Source of the DNA: Paractinoplanes polyasparticus
Lineage (GTDB): Bacteria; Actinomycetota; Actinomycetes; Mycobacteriales; Micromonosporaceae
DNA: 53,361 nucleotides
Direction: 5' to 3'
Assembly (NCBI RefSeq): GCF_019710575.1
Contig: NZ_JAHWFK010000012.1
Coordinates: forward strand, 1 to 53,361
The notes under the pieces are model-generated. The model saw only the letters and a program-made list of their open reading frames with translations. It was not told the DNA's origin and searched no databases. Positions 1 to 8,921 of this stretch are shown piece by piece. Position 1 is the first letter of the stretch, and each line of letters starts with the position of its first letter. The position numbers and the translations under genes were made by a program.

Positions 1-223
1 CCAGCTGAGGATTAGCCGGAATGAGCTGGTTGAACGGGCTCGTCGAAGAGTAGAGACGACCACCAATACGCGGATCCGCTGCGGCCGACTGGAATTGCGA
101 CCCCGCGGCCGCAGTGCCGGCGCCGGCCGCCTCGGCGCTACGAGGGACGAAAGTGGCCGCGCTTGCCACTGCGAGCATGGTTGCCAGCACCGGGCGAATC
201 TTGTGCAGCCTCTGACGACGCAA
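1..223 (-). CDS. Secreted protein, N-terminal part only (runs off the window)
   Basis: A minus-strand frame opens with TTG at 223-221, preceded by a GGGAGGG Shine-Dalgarno (231-237) seven bases upstream, and stays open to the window edge (74 codons seen). The product begins with a basic n-region (RRQRLHKIR), a hydrophobic stretch (VLATMLAVASAATFV) and a small-residue region around SAEAAGAG, which is a typical Sec signal peptide. The mature part starts with an Ala/Gly-rich segment and then RIGGRLYSSTSPFNQ. I do not recognise a domain in the visible part. It is divergent from the GT4 gene and lies at the edge of the exopolysaccharide cluster, so an extracellular polysaccharide-related role is possible but only inferred. 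Confidence 0.6.
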   Translation of the reverse strand, partial: MRRQRLHKIRPVLATMLAVASAATFVPRSAEAAGAGTAAAGSQFQSAAADPRIGGRLYSSTSPFNQLIPANPQL

Positions 224-340
224 TTCGTTACCCTCCCCCATTCCAGCCGCGACTCGGCTGGGCATGTGAAAGAGATTCAGGGTCGGGCGGTGCACCTGCG
301 GTTCCCCGCCGGGTGCGCTCCGGTAGCAGCAGACGCCGTC

Positions 341-375
341 CCGTCACCTGGCCTGCGGAGGCTTCGTTGATCAAC
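341..375 (+). promoter_or_regulatory. Shared cluster-edge element, copy 1
   Basis: CCGTCACC, nine bases, then GAGGCTTCGTTGATCAAC. The same arrangement (CCGTCACC, eight bases, GAGGCCTCGTTGATCAAC) occurs on the minus strand at 9130-9097, upstream of the epimerase gene. The core GTTGATCAAC is a palindrome. In this copy it ends just before the GTG at 377 and 23 bases before the ATG at 398. It is probably a promoter or operator shared by the two inward-facing transcription units. The binding factor is unknown. Confidence 0.55.
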
Positions 376-397
376 GGTGACGCTTACCGTTCGCCGG

Positions 398-1597
398 ATG
401 ACAACTGGCCGCCCGCGCCTCGGCGTATACGTTGACGCGGTGGTCGACGTCGACCACGGCACTGTCCGGACCAATGGGCCCGCCCTGGGGTTTCTGACGT
501 TCGTCTGCGAGGTCGGATCAGATTTCCCCGGCCTGACGATATTTGCGCGGCAGTCGAGCAACGGCGGCGCCGATTTCCCGCTGCCGACCAATCCTGCCGT
601 CGCCGGCCTGCCCTACTATCCAGCCGTTTCACCGGGTGCCCTGGCGACCAACGCCCTGGCCACCGCCCGCGCGATGTGGCGGCATCTCGACAATGTCGAT
701 CACCTGTGGGTGTTCGGGCCGCATCCCTTCGGGATCCTGCTCGTGGCCCTCGCAGCTGTCCGGCGCCGGAGGGTGACGCTCGGCGTTCGGCAGGAGACCA
801 TGCCCTATTTCGTCAGCCGCATGCGGCCGGGAGCCCGCCACACCGGGCTGACGCTCGCCTTACGGATGATGGACGCATGTTGGCGGCTGCTGGCGCGAAA
901 GCTGCCGACCACGGTCGTCGGCCCAAGCCTCGAGGAGGAGTACGGAGGACCGCGGGCGAATCTGCACCAGATGAGCGTTTCGCTCATGCGACGCAGCGAC
1001 CTCCGGCCGGCCGTCCCCCTGCCTCGGCTGACCGGTCCGATCAATCTCCTGGCGGCGAGCCGGCTGGCACCGGAGAAAGATCCGATGATCATGCTCGACG
1101 CGCTCGCCATGTTGCACTCGCGTCACCCCGGACGGTTCCGGCTCACCTGGGTAGGCGACGGCGAGATGCGGTCGGCCATCCTCGAGAGGGCGGCCGAGCT
1201 CGGTCTCGAGAATGTCCTTTCGCTTCCGGGTTTCGTGCCGATCGGCCCGGAGCTGATGGAGTATTTCCATCGCGCCGATCTGTTCGTCCTCTCCTCGATC
1301 ACCGAGGGCCTGCCCCAGGCGCTCATCGAGGCGCAGGCGAACGCCCTCCCCATCGTGGCAACGGATGTCGGCGCGGTCGGCGTGGTTCTCGACAACGGCC
1401 GGGCCGGCGTCGTGGTGCCGTCCGGCGACGCGGCGGCGCTGGCCGAGTCGCTGGAAAAACTGGTCGACGACCCCGACCGCATGTACGGACTGGTCAAACG
1501 GGGGCGAGAACTCGCGGAAATGCGAACCTTGGAAAAGACTTCCGCGGCGGTGGCCGCCTTCCTCGCCGCAGACACCCGGACACATGCTGAGGTCTGA
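398..1597 (+). CDS. Glycosyltransferase family 4 (GT-B fold)
   Basis: This 399-residue protein is a retaining GT4 glycosyltransferase that probably adds a sugar to a lipid-linked exopolysaccharide repeat unit at the cytoplasmic face of the membrane. The C-terminal half has the family signature: the sugar-nucleotide-binding strand LLAASRLAPEKDP, then VGDGEMR, and the EX7E motif in SSITEGLPQALIEAQ followed by ALPIVATDVGAVGVVLD. The N-terminal half is the less conserved acceptor domain, with VFGPHPFG. I chose ATG 398; GTG 377 is in frame but directly abuts the shared element at 341-375. Neither has a good Shine-Dalgarno. The gene faces the minus-strand polysaccharide operon convergently, with a 60 bp gap to the GT2 gene. 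The donor and acceptor sugars cannot be told from sequence. Confidence 0.85.
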   Translation: MTTGRPRLGVYVDAVVDVDHGTVRTNGPALGFLTFVCEVGSDFPGLTIFARQSSNGGADFPLPTNPAVAGLPYYPAVSPGALATNALATARAMWRHLDNVDHLWVFGPHPFGILLVALAAVRRRRVTLGVRQETMPYFVSRMRPGARHTGLTLALRMMDACWRLLARKLPTTVVGPSLEEEYGGPRANLHQMSVSLMRRSDLRPAVPLPRLTGPINLLAASRLAPEKDPMIMLDALAMLHSRHPGRFRLTWVGDGEMRSAILERAAELGLENVLSLPGFVPIGPELMEYFHRADLFVLSSITEGLPQALIEAQANALPIVATDVGAVGVVLDNGRAGVVVPSGDAAALAESLEKLVDDPDRMYGLVKRGRELAEMRTLEKTSAAVAAFLAADTRTHAEV

Positions 1598-1657
1598 GAC
1601 CCGACCTCCTCGGGCGAAGAATATCGGGACGCTCAGCCACGACGAGGGGTTCCTCGA

Positions 1658-2695
1658 TCAACTCCGATGAGCTGCGATCGGTAGCCGTACGGCGAGGTGT
1701 GCGAAGGCGCCGAGGGGCGGGCCGAACCGGCCACAACCAACCAGAAAACCCACACCCCAGGCCAGCTGCATAACGGCGAAGACCACGGGCAGCAGCGCAC
1801 AGTCGCGCAGGCGCCGGCCGCGACCGATCTCGCGGCCGGCGATCATCGCCGCGGCCGCGATCCAGATCGCGACGCCGGCCCGCGGCAGTAAGCCGTAGGG
1901 TCCAGGCAGGAACGCCAGGACGGTGACGAGCGCGAACGCCGGTGGCAGGACGTGTGACCGGCGCATGCTCGTCGGATGGCGACGACTGGTTTTGGCCCGG
2001 TACTGCCCGTAACGCCAATACTGACGAGCCAGTGACGGCAGGCTGTTCCGGGGAACGTAGGTAGCCGCCATCTCGGGAAGACACACGATGCGGCCGCCGG
2101 TTGCCCGTACGCGGGCGGCGAGTTCGCCGTCCTCGTTGACCGGCCAGTCTTCGTCCCATCCCTGGACGTTCTCCAGGGTTGTCCGGTGCAGGATGCCGGT
2201 GAACCCGGTGTCGACCTCCCGTTCCGGGCCGGCCTTCCGGAAAGTGGCGCCGCCGATACCCATCGGGGTGTTGAGCGCGATGCTCACACGCCTGGACCAT
2301 CGGCCGTCGCCGGCCGCGAGCGCGGGTCCGCTCACCCACGCGACGTCCCCGGCTTGCAGGCGACTCACCCCGACCGCCAGATACTCCGGTGGATACAGGG
2401 AGTGCGCATCCATTCGCGCGATATAGCTACCTCGGGCCGCCCGTAGACCGATGTTGAGCGCGGTCGGAATCTGCCGGGCCGGGTTGGCCAGAACCCTGAT
2501 GCGCTGATCCCGGGCCGAGACCTTCTCGACGATCTCACGGCTCCCGTCGGTGGATCCCCCGTCGATGACCAGGATCTCAAGTCCGCCAGGCACCTTCTGG
2601 TCGCAGATCCTCGCGAGCGAGGCCTCGATGTGTGACGCCTCATTGAAGACGGGCACCAGCACCGATACCGCCGGATCGCCATCGCTCCGGAGCAT
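1658..2695 (-). CDS. Glycosyltransferase family 2, ExoA-like, with C-terminal membrane segments
   Basis: This inverting GT2 enzyme has 345 residues. The N-terminus carries the GT-A core: VSVLVPVFNEASHIEASL, the acidic VIDGGSTDGS motif, then ARMDAHSLYPPEYL (the DxD-like metal site), and WDEDWPVNEDGELAARVR as the acceptor/catalytic region. Roughly residues 245-320 form two or three hydrophobic segments, as in ExoA-type succinoglycan glucosyltransferases. The ATG lies 1 nt after the flippase stop codon, with AAGGA five bases upstream, so it is translationally coupled as the last gene of the minus-strand polysaccharide operon. It probably extends the lipid-linked repeat unit. The sugar specificity is not predictable. 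Confidence 0.87.
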   Translation of the reverse strand: MLRSDGDPAVSVLVPVFNEASHIEASLARICDQKVPGGLEILVIDGGSTDGSREIVEKVSARDQRIRVLANPARQIPTALNIGLRAARGSYIARMDAHSLYPPEYLAVGVSRLQAGDVAWVSGPALAAGDGRWSRRVSIALNTPMGIGGATFRKAGPEREVDTGFTGILHRTTLENVQGWDEDWPVNEDGELAARVRATGGRIVCLPEMAATYVPRNSLPSLARQYWRYGQYRAKTSRRHPTSMRRSHVLPPAFALVTVLAFLPGPYGLLPRAGVAIWIAAAAMIAGREIGRGRRLRDCALLPVVFAVMQLAWGVGFLVGCGRFGPPLGAFAHLAVRLPIAAHRS

Positions 2696-2696
2696 G

Positions 2697-4019
2697 TCAT
2701 CCTTTCCGTCTGAGTAACGCCTGTTGCAGATTTGCCGTGTCGGACCACCGCGGCAGAAGCGATTGGTACGGCAGGCCGAAGGTTCGGTGGACGAGTGCGA
2801 TGGCCACGGCTCCGCACAGCAGATAAGAGATCGCCGAGGCGAGCGATGCCCCGGACGCGCCGAACGGCGGGATCAGCACCACGTAGAGGACGATCGCGAC
2901 AGCGAATCCGACACCGTTCACCGCCGACTCGAGAGTCGGCCGCCGCTGGGCGACCAGAGTGGTGCCGAAGATGTTCAACGCCATCACTCCGAAAGCGCCA
3001 ACGGCCAGGATCCGAAGGTCGAGCACAGAATCTTCGAATTCGGGGCCGAAGACCATCACGCAGAGCACCGGGGCGGCCAGTACGGTGCCGACCGTGACGA
3101 TCAGCACGAGGACGGCACAGATCCGGAAGATGCGAGCCGCCTGCCGACCGGCGTCCTCGGCCGAGGCCCGCAGCAGGTCGGGCCGGAAGGTCAGGCTCAC
3201 CGCCCGGGACAGGTGGAGAATGGCGTCGAACCAAGCCACGGCGACGCTGTAGGTGCCGACATCGCGGGCGCTCCCGAGCACGCCGAGCAGCCAGTTGTCG
3301 ATCCGGTAGGTGCCGGTCATCATGACGCCGCCGAGATGGCTGCGGACTCCGAACCTCAAGATCTCCCGGAGCAGTCGCACCGATGGAATGGCGAATCCGG
3401 ATGTACGGCCGACCTGGATGACGACCAATGCGGCGGAGACGGCGAGTCCGATGACCCAGTCCATGACGGCGACGCGCATCGTCATGCGGTCCGCCACCAC
3501 AAAAAGCACGTTGCAGGCCAGGGTCGCCAGCGGTGCGCTGACCCACGCGACGGCGGCCACTGCCAGGTCGTACGAGCCTCGGGCCAGATACAAGAAGTTG
3601 AGCTGCAGGATCCAGATCGGTATCGCGCTGATCGCGAGCAGGATGTCGGTGTTCTCCAACGGAATCCCGGCGAGCGGGACGGCTCGGAAGACGATCCAGG
3701 CCGTGATCGCGCCGAGCGTGCCCAGCACCACCGCGAGCAACACACCGGCACCGGCGAGAGCAGCTCGCTCGCCCGGGCGCGCCCCACTTATGTTGATCAA
3801 GGCCTCGTTGGCGCTGAGGCAGGCCAGGAACGCGATCAGGCCCGTGGCGCTCATGAGGAAGGCGAGCTCGCCGCGGCCGCTGACGCCGAGCATGCGCGCG
3901 GTCAACACCACGTTGATCAATCCACCCGCCGACGCGGCGATGTACGACCCGTACGTCTGAATCGCCGCGCGCAGCATCGGCGGCCGGTGGTCCACCACCG
4001 GGGTCTGTGCGCTCTTCAC
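2697..4019 (-). CDS. Polysaccharide flippase, Wzx/MATE-like
   Basis: About 440 residues with a continuous series of hydrophobic helices (12-14 by eye) and few soluble loops, as in polysaccharide-transport (PST) flippases. The visible N-terminus, AAIQTYGSYIAASAGGLINVVLTARMLGVSGRGELAF, is the usual Wzx opening, with a conserved G-R-G-E after helix 1. It should move the undecaprenyl-linked repeat unit to the outer face of the membrane for polymerisation. I chose the GTG at 4019 because it forms a GTGA overlap with the upstream polymerase stop; ATG 3977, fourteen codons later, is an equally good homology start. Its position between polymerase and GT2 supports the call. Confidence 0.83.
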   Translation of the reverse strand: MKSAQTPVVDHRPPMLRAAIQTYGSYIAASAGGLINVVLTARMLGVSGRGELAFLMSATGLIAFLACLSANEALINISGARPGERAALAGAGVLLAVVLGTLGAITAWIVFRAVPLAGIPLENTDILLAISAIPIWILQLNFLYLARGSYDLAVAAVAWVSAPLATLACNVLFVVADRMTMRVAVMDWVIGLAVSAALVVIQVGRTSGFAIPSVRLLREILRFGVRSHLGGVMMTGTYRIDNWLLGVLGSARDVGTYSVAVAWFDAILHLSRAVSLTFRPDLLRASAEDAGRQAARIFRICAVLVLIVTVGTVLAAPVLCVMVFGPEFEDSVLDLRILAVGAFGVMALNIFGTTLVAQRRPTLESAVNGVGFAVAIVLYVVLIPPFGASGASLASAISYLLCGAVAIALVHRTFGLPYQSLLPRWSDTANLQQALLRRKG

Positions 4020-5452
4020 GAAGCCGGGCACGATTCGGTGACCGGCATGCTTTCCACCTGGTGTCCGCGAAACCGCTGTGTTCCGGCCCGGGCCAGCGAC
4101 AGCAGGATCGGTCCGAGGGCCAGCAGAAGCCACAGCCGGAGGTCGCGCGGAATGGTGATGAACGCGGCCGACCCGAGCATCGACACGGCGGCGACCGCCG
4201 CGGTGCGGCTCAGCACCGCCAGGTCGCGACGACCGGCAGCGACGAATTCGCGAGCGGCACGCGGAAAGCACCAGATGCAGAACACGGCAATCGCGAGGAA
4301 CAGCACGAGGCCGATCACTCCGGTATCCGCCCAGAGCTGCAGGTAGGTGTTGTGAGCCACCAACGGTTGTTCCGCGAGAACGGAAGAGTTCTTCACCTCG
4401 CCGATCTGCAGCGCGACGGCCGGTTTCCGAACTTGAAAGTTGGCTACCCCCACACCCACGATCGGGTTCTCCTGCGCCAGGTGGATCGCGGCCGCCCACA
4501 GATCTTCACGACCGTTGCCACCGTCGCCGGACGCCTTTATCCGCTCCCAGGCCGGCGGGAAGCAGAAGAACCACAATCCGGCCGGGAGGATCACGCACAC
4601 CGACGCGGCAAGCACCCGTCCGATCACGTGTCTGAAGATCACCAACGCCGCGACCAGCGCGACGCCGGCCGAGATCGGCACCATCCGCGACGCCGTTCCG
4701 GCCGCGGCCACCGCCATGACCAAAATCGCTACGACGGTGGCGGACCGGAGCCAGACCCGGCGGACCGCACAGGCCAGACCGAAAGCCAGGATCACCGCAG
4801 CGACGAGGCCCGCACCCAGATAGTTGGGGTCCCCGGCGCCGCCCGACACACGATTGTCCAGACTGGTCAAAGAGTTCGCCGATGCGGAGGCGGTCGATCG
4901 CAAAACGACCAGACCGGTCACGGCGGCCAGCGTCGCCGACGCGACAAATGCGCCGGCCACGAGCAGCACATGCCTGGTGGCGGTGATACGGGTCAGGAGC
5001 AGTACGAAGTAGGCCAGCGGGATCGGCCACCACCGGTACTCCTGGAAGGCGGCCGTCGTGTCCGAGGCCCAGAGCATGGTCGCCCCGAACCACAAGAACA
5101 TCGCGACGATGAGGGCGAGCAGCCAACGGAATTCGCGAAGCCGTTCGTCCGTGATCGACCGGCGCCGGATCGCGTCGAAAGCCCACGCCGCGACAGACAG
5201 CAGGAAGCCCGCTCTCCACAGCGCGCCACCGATTGCGCTGGCGGGGACGAACACGGCCGGCATCCAGCACAGCAGGCCCGCGGTCGGCTTCAGGAAGCAG
5301 CAGGCCGCAAGGGCCAACGCGCCCACTGCACCGAACGCGATCCGCTCATCGAACCCGACCAACCCGCCGAGGGCCACCGCTGCGCAGGTCACGACGGCGG
5401 CCGAAGCCACGCCCTGGAGTTGTGCGGGACGCCAGCTGAGAGCCGACGTCAC
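4016..5452 (-). CDS. O-antigen polymerase/ligase family protein (Wzy/WaaL-like)
   Basis: This integral membrane protein of 478 residues has about eleven hydrophobic segments and one large external loop. The loop carries the Wzy_C/O-antigen ligase signature: GREDLWAAAIHLAQENPIVGVGVANF, then VAHNTYLQLWADTGVIGLVLF, with the conserved HNTYLQ histidine. It should polymerise or ligate lipid-linked sugar units at the outer membrane face. I chose GTG 5452 rather than the longer frame starting at 5533. The GTG forms a GTGA overlap with the stop of the chain-length gene, and the extra N-terminus (Arg, Ala and Gly-rich) looks like read-through of that gene's DNA. Polymerase and ligase cannot be separated by sequence, but gene order with Wzx and a chain-length protein favours polymerase. 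Confidence 0.83.
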   Translation of the reverse strand: MTSALSWRPAQLQGVASAAVVTCAAVALGGLVGFDERIAFGAVGALALAACCFLKPTAGLLCWMPAVFVPASAIGGALWRAGFLLSVAAWAFDAIRRRSITDERLREFRWLLALIVAMFLWFGATMLWASDTTAAFQEYRWWPIPLAYFVLLLTRITATRHVLLVAGAFVASATLAAVTGLVVLRSTASASANSLTSLDNRVSGGAGDPNYLGAGLVAAVILAFGLACAVRRVWLRSATVVAILVMAVAAAGTASRMVPISAGVALVAALVIFRHVIGRVLAASVCVILPAGLWFFCFPPAWERIKASGDGGNGREDLWAAAIHLAQENPIVGVGVANFQVRKPAVALQIGEVKNSSVLAEQPLVAHNTYLQLWADTGVIGLVLFLAIAVFCIWCFPRAAREFVAAGRRDLAVLSRTAAVAAVSMLGSAAFITIPRDLRLWLLLALGPILLSLARAGTQRFRGHQVESMPVTESCPAS

Positions 5453-6279
5453 CTGTTCCAACCATTGTCGTCCGGCGCCTGGGCCGGCACCCGCATTCCG
5501 TCGTCGGGCCTGCTCCCGCGGGCTCGGGCCCATACTGCGGCGATCGCCAGGCAGAGTCCGAGGACGACCGACAGCGCAATCTTGTACTGCGTCGGCAACC
5601 CGACCGGAGAAGTCGGCGGAACCGCGGGCTGAGCCATCGACAGCGAGGGATCGCCGCCCCGGGCGATCATCTGGAGCCGCGTCCCGGTGATCGGATTCAG
5701 TTCGCTCCTCGTGCTCGCGGGCAGACTGGTGCGCAGCGCGAGAAGGGCAGTGGCCCGCTGCTTGATCGTCGAATTCCTTGTTGCAAGGGCGCTCTCAACG
5801 TACGTCGTTGCCAGACGGGCGGCGGCAGAGGGCGAATCCGCCTGCGCCTTCACGTTGACGACATAGCTCTCTCCGAGCGGCTCCAGAACGATGCTTCGAT
5901 CGACGGATACAGAGCTCCAGGGCGAGCCCAACCTGGCGGCAGCAGCAGCGTTGGCAGCCGGTGTGTCGAGCAGCGCGACGGCCGTCTGCAGCGATCGTGC
6001 GGGATCGGCGGACCCGCTGATCAGTCCCAATCCGGCCAGGTCAGCATCCGCCCCGGCCGGCGCGACCAGGACGCGAGCGGAAGCCTCCCACCGCTGCGGC
6101 ACGATGTACACATAGCCGGCCGTCGCCGCGACACATGCCGTGACGATCACGGCAATGAACTTCCAGTGGCGGACGATCTCGTCCAGCAGCGGTGCCGACA
6201 CCGGCGCCGTGTCAGGGTTCGAGACCGACCGGCCTCGAGCCACCGTACTCGGCTTGTCCTTGACTTGTTGGTTGATCAC
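5449..6279 (-). CDS. Chain-length determinant (Wzz/YveK-type), no kinase domain
   Basis: 276 residues. An N-terminal cytoplasmic tail precedes a first membrane helix (about residues 40-58, FIAVIVTACVAATAGYVYIV). A periplasmic-type domain follows (PQRWEASARVLVAP is the typical Wzz start), then a Pro-rich approach (PAVPPTSPVGLP) to a second helix (about 230-248). This is the YveK/CapA layout, a co-polymerase that sets polymer length. There is no Walker motif and no C-terminal Tyr cluster, so a BY-kinase partner would have to be encoded elsewhere. The GTG start overlaps the sugar transferase stop by one base (TAGTG), and the stop overlaps the polymerase start as GTGA. Confidence 0.82.
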   Translation of the reverse strand: MINQQVKDKPSTVARGRSVSNPDTAPVSAPLLDEIVRHWKFIAVIVTACVAATAGYVYIVPQRWEASARVLVAPAGADADLAGLGLISGSADPARSLQTAVALLDTPAANAAAAARLGSPWSSVSVDRSIVLEPLGESYVVNVKAQADSPSAAARLATTYVESALATRNSTIKQRATALLALRTSLPASTRSELNPITGTRLQMIARGGDPSLSMAQPAVPPTSPVGLPTQYKIALSVVLGLCLAIAAVWARARGSRPDDGMRVPAQAPDDNGWNR

Positions 6280-7742
6280 TAGGGCGCGCCTACTCGACTA
6301 GGTTCGGGGGGAAGGGGAGTCGTCTCGCTGGAGAGCACACCGGGGTTGCCCCGGAGGGCCAATGCTCGATAATCGCCGGCGTGCTGCCATTGACTATCGA
6401 ATACCAAGGTCCGGAGGGTCTCCAACAGAATGACAAAATCAACGGAGAGCGAGCGATTCTTGATGTAGTAGAGGTCGTAGCAGACCTTCAATGCCGATCC
6501 GACTTCGGAACCCGCGTAACCGCCACGCACCTGGGCCCAGCCGGTCAGGCCCGGCCGCACCAGATGCCGTACGTCATAGTAGGGAATCGTCAGCCGCAAA
6601 TTTTCAACCAGGTCCGGTTGTTCGGGTCGCGGGCCGACGATGCTCATGTCACCGCGAAGCACGTTGACGATCTGCGGTAGCTCGTCAAGGTGAGTGCGAC
6701 GCAGGAACCGCCCGATCCGAGTGACCCGCGGATCCGACCGGGACGACCATTGCTGGCGCTCGCCGGCGGAAGGCGTGGAGCGCATGGAACGCAGTTTCAG
6801 GATCTCGAAAGGCCGTCCCCGCTCACCGACCCGGATCTGACGGTAAAGGGCTGGACCGCCGTCGAGTTTCACCAGAAGAACGAGAGGGATGACTACGGGT
6901 ATGGCGACGAGGCCGGCGACGAGACAGACGACCACATCGATGATCCGTTTGCTCCAGGGGATTCCCTGTCGATAACCCGGGTGCAAAACCGATTCGAGCC
7001 AACGTGGCTCGATCGCCGCCAGCGGCGTCAGCCCGAACATGTCCTCGCAGAACGAGGCGAGTTCCAGCACCCGGACCTTCGGGTCGGGACAGCCGGCGGC
7101 CAGAAATTCGAAGACGGAGCGACGGGCTTCTTCCGAGGAAACCAGAAGGAGGTCGATCCCGTTCCTCTCGACAATCGCCGGCAACTCACTTCGGGGCCCC
7201 AGGTGGTAGTCGTCACCATCGACCGGATCGCCCGGACACTCACTGACGTACCCCACGATGTGCCCGGACGAAGGATGGACCGCCAGCTCTTGCGCCAGCA
7301 CCGCCGCCAACTCCGGGTGGCCCAGGAGCGCGATGCGGACCGCCTTGCTTTTCGGCTGCCGGCGGAAAGACAGCAGGACGATGCCCAGGCTGCCGACCAG
7401 GCAGAGCAGCGCGAGCTCGCGCGACGGAATGTGCACCCGCTGCGCGAAGAGGCCCGAGAACAGCGTCATCAGCAGGATCATCATCGGCGCGCTGGCCGGC
7501 ACCAGCCGCTTCGCCAAGGGCAGGAAATAGGCGAAGGGACGACCCCAGCGAATGATCAAGACGGATGCGCACATGGCGGCCGTGACAGCCGGAGTCTCGT
7601 ACCAGGTCAGCGATTGGGTCATGGCGGCCAGCCCGATCGTGACCACCGAGACGAGCGGCGCCATTTCGATGCCTTCCACGCCCAACGCACTGCGGAATCG
7701 TTCTCGCAAAGCGATGTACTCCTGGTTCCGATTCTGGGGCAC
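6279..7742 (-). CDS. Polyprenyl-phosphate sugar-1-phosphate transferase (initiating PGT)
   Basis: This 487-residue enzyme transfers a sugar phosphate from an NDP-sugar to undecaprenyl phosphate and so starts the repeat unit. Four or five hydrophobic segments occupy about residues 25-130, and a CoA-binding-like linker (IALLGHPELAAVLAQEL) follows. The C-terminal bac_transf domain reads KRIIDVVVCLVAG (re-entrant helix), LYRQIRVGERGRPFEILKLRSM, LRRTHLDELPQIVNVLRGDMSIVGPRPE, and VRPGLTGWAQVRGGY. All conserved Asp, Glu and Pro positions of the family are present. GTG 7742 is the longest start; it lacks a clear Shine-Dalgarno, and ATG at about 7664 is an alternative. The 213 bp gap to the epimerase contains only a weak dyad (GTTAC near 7910), so this gene may start its own transcript. 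Confidence 0.88.
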   Translation of the reverse strand: MPQNRNQEYIALRERFRSALGVEGIEMAPLVSVVTIGLAAMTQSLTWYETPAVTAAMCASVLIIRWGRPFAYFLPLAKRLVPASAPMMILLMTLFSGLFAQRVHIPSRELALLCLVGSLGIVLLSFRRQPKSKAVRIALLGHPELAAVLAQELAVHPSSGHIVGYVSECPGDPVDGDDYHLGPRSELPAIVERNGIDLLLVSSEEARRSVFEFLAAGCPDPKVRVLELASFCEDMFGLTPLAAIEPRWLESVLHPGYRQGIPWSKRIIDVVVCLVAGLVAIPVVIPLVLLVKLDGGPALYRQIRVGERGRPFEILKLRSMRSTPSAGERQQWSSRSDPRVTRIGRFLRRTHLDELPQIVNVLRGDMSIVGPRPEQPDLVENLRLTIPYYDVRHLVRPGLTGWAQVRGGYAGSEVGSALKVCYDLYYIKNRSLSVDFVILLETLRTLVFDSQWQHAGDYRALALRGNPGVLSSETTPLPPEPSRVGAP

Positions 7743-7955
7743 GGCTCGATGAATGGCTTACGAGCCGGGCGTCGACGCTTTCGAGGAATTGTGCATGCCG
7801 ACGCCGCCGGCAATAGCCAGGTCGCCTCATGTTCACTCGGCCGGGATCAGCCGAACCGCCGACTCCACCCATGACCGCTTAGCGCCTTGAGCGCTTGACT
7901 CCGGCCGACGGGTTACGGTCGCCGGTAACGCCCGGGGTGTGACCAGCCATGTCGG

Positions 7956-8921
7956 TTAAACGCGAGCAACCGCCGTCGGCAGAGACCGGACGGAATTTCC
8001 GAGGCTGAACCAGTCGATCGTCGCCCGGAGTCCGTCATCCAGTGCAGAATCGCGGGCTTCGGGCATCAGCGCGCGCAACCGGCTGTTATCCGCCTGCGAA
8101 TTTTGGACATCGCCCGGCCGGGGACCGGAGAATTGGAGATCAATTGATCGTCCGATGATCGATTCAATCTTCTTGGCGAGGTCGATAATTGTCGTTCGAT
8201 TGCCGAAGGCCAGGTTGACCGGCGACGGGCTGGCAACTTTCTTCAGAGCCGCGTCAGCCAGAACCTTCACCAGCGAGCCAACGTACGTGAAGTCCCTGGA
8301 CTGACTCCCGTCGCCATAGATGACGAGGGGCCGTCCGTGAAGAGCCGCGTCGATGAAGGACGGGATGACCGCCGCATACGGATGATCCGGCGTTTGAAGC
8401 GGGCCATAGACGTTGAAGAATCTGAAGGCAGCTACGGGGAAATGGTATGTCGAGGCGTACGCCAGCGCGTACGACTCCGCGGCCAGTTTGTTGGCAGCAT
8501 AGGGACTCGCCGGCGCCGCCGCGTCATCCTCGTTGATGGGCAACTTCTGGGTCTGGCCGTACACGGCCGACGACGAGGCGAAAATAAAAGCCTTGTGGAA
8601 GTTGCGACAGGCTTCCAAAATCCCGACAGTCCCGTTCATGTTCACTTCATGACTCGAAACGGGGTCCATGATTGAAAGAGGAACAGAGGGTTGCGCGGCG
8701 AGATGAACAACGGCGTCGCTCCGACTGACGAGTTCAGCCACGGTGTCCCGACTGAGAATGGTGTCCTTGACCACCTCGACACGAAGAAAATCGATGTTGG
8801 AGGCGTTTCCGGTACTGAAATCATCGAGAACCGTGACGCCTCCGACTTCGGGTCTCGAAAGAAGCTCGTTGCACAGATTGGCACCAATAAACCCGGCCCC
8901 GCCAGTTACCAGAATTCTCAT
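7956..8921 (-). CDS. NAD-dependent epimerase/dehydratase (UDP-glucose 4-epimerase-like, extended SDR)
   Basis: 321 residues. The Rossmann motif TGGAGFIGANL (residues 6-16) binds NAD. The catalytic triad is visible as SSS (116-118), Y141 and K145 in SPYAANKLAAE, and RFFNVYGPLQTPDHPYAAVIPSFI is the substrate-binding region of extended SDRs. The enzyme would supply an epimerised or otherwise modified NDP-sugar to the cluster. 4-Epimerase activity is the best guess, but uronate epimerases and 4,6-dehydratases share the same motifs. GGGGGATTGAAGA precedes the ATG at proper spacing. It is the first minus-strand gene of the cluster, about 175 bp downstream of shared-element copy 2. Confidence 0.85.
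   Translation of the reverse strand: MRILVTGGAGFIGANLCNELLSRPEVGGVTVLDDFSTGNASNIDFLRVEVVKDTILSRDTVAELVSRSDAVVHLAAQPSVPLSIMDPVSSHEVNMNGTVGILEACRNFHKAFIFASSSAVYGQTQKLPINEDDAAAPASPYAANKLAAESYALAYASTYHFPVAAFRFFNVYGPLQTPDHPYAAVIPSFIDAALHGRPLVIYGDGSQSRDFTYVGSLVKVLADAALKKVASPSPVNLAFGNRTTIIDLAKKIESIIGRSIDLQFSGPRPGDVQNSQADNSRLRALMPEARDSALDDGLRATIDWFSLGNSVRSLPTAVARV

Noticed and set aside
2724..4346. A 540-residue plus-strand open frame
   Set aside because: It is antisense to the flippase and polymerase. Its translation is Arg/Gly/Asp/His-rich with no domain, as expected for the reverse frame of GC-rich genes.
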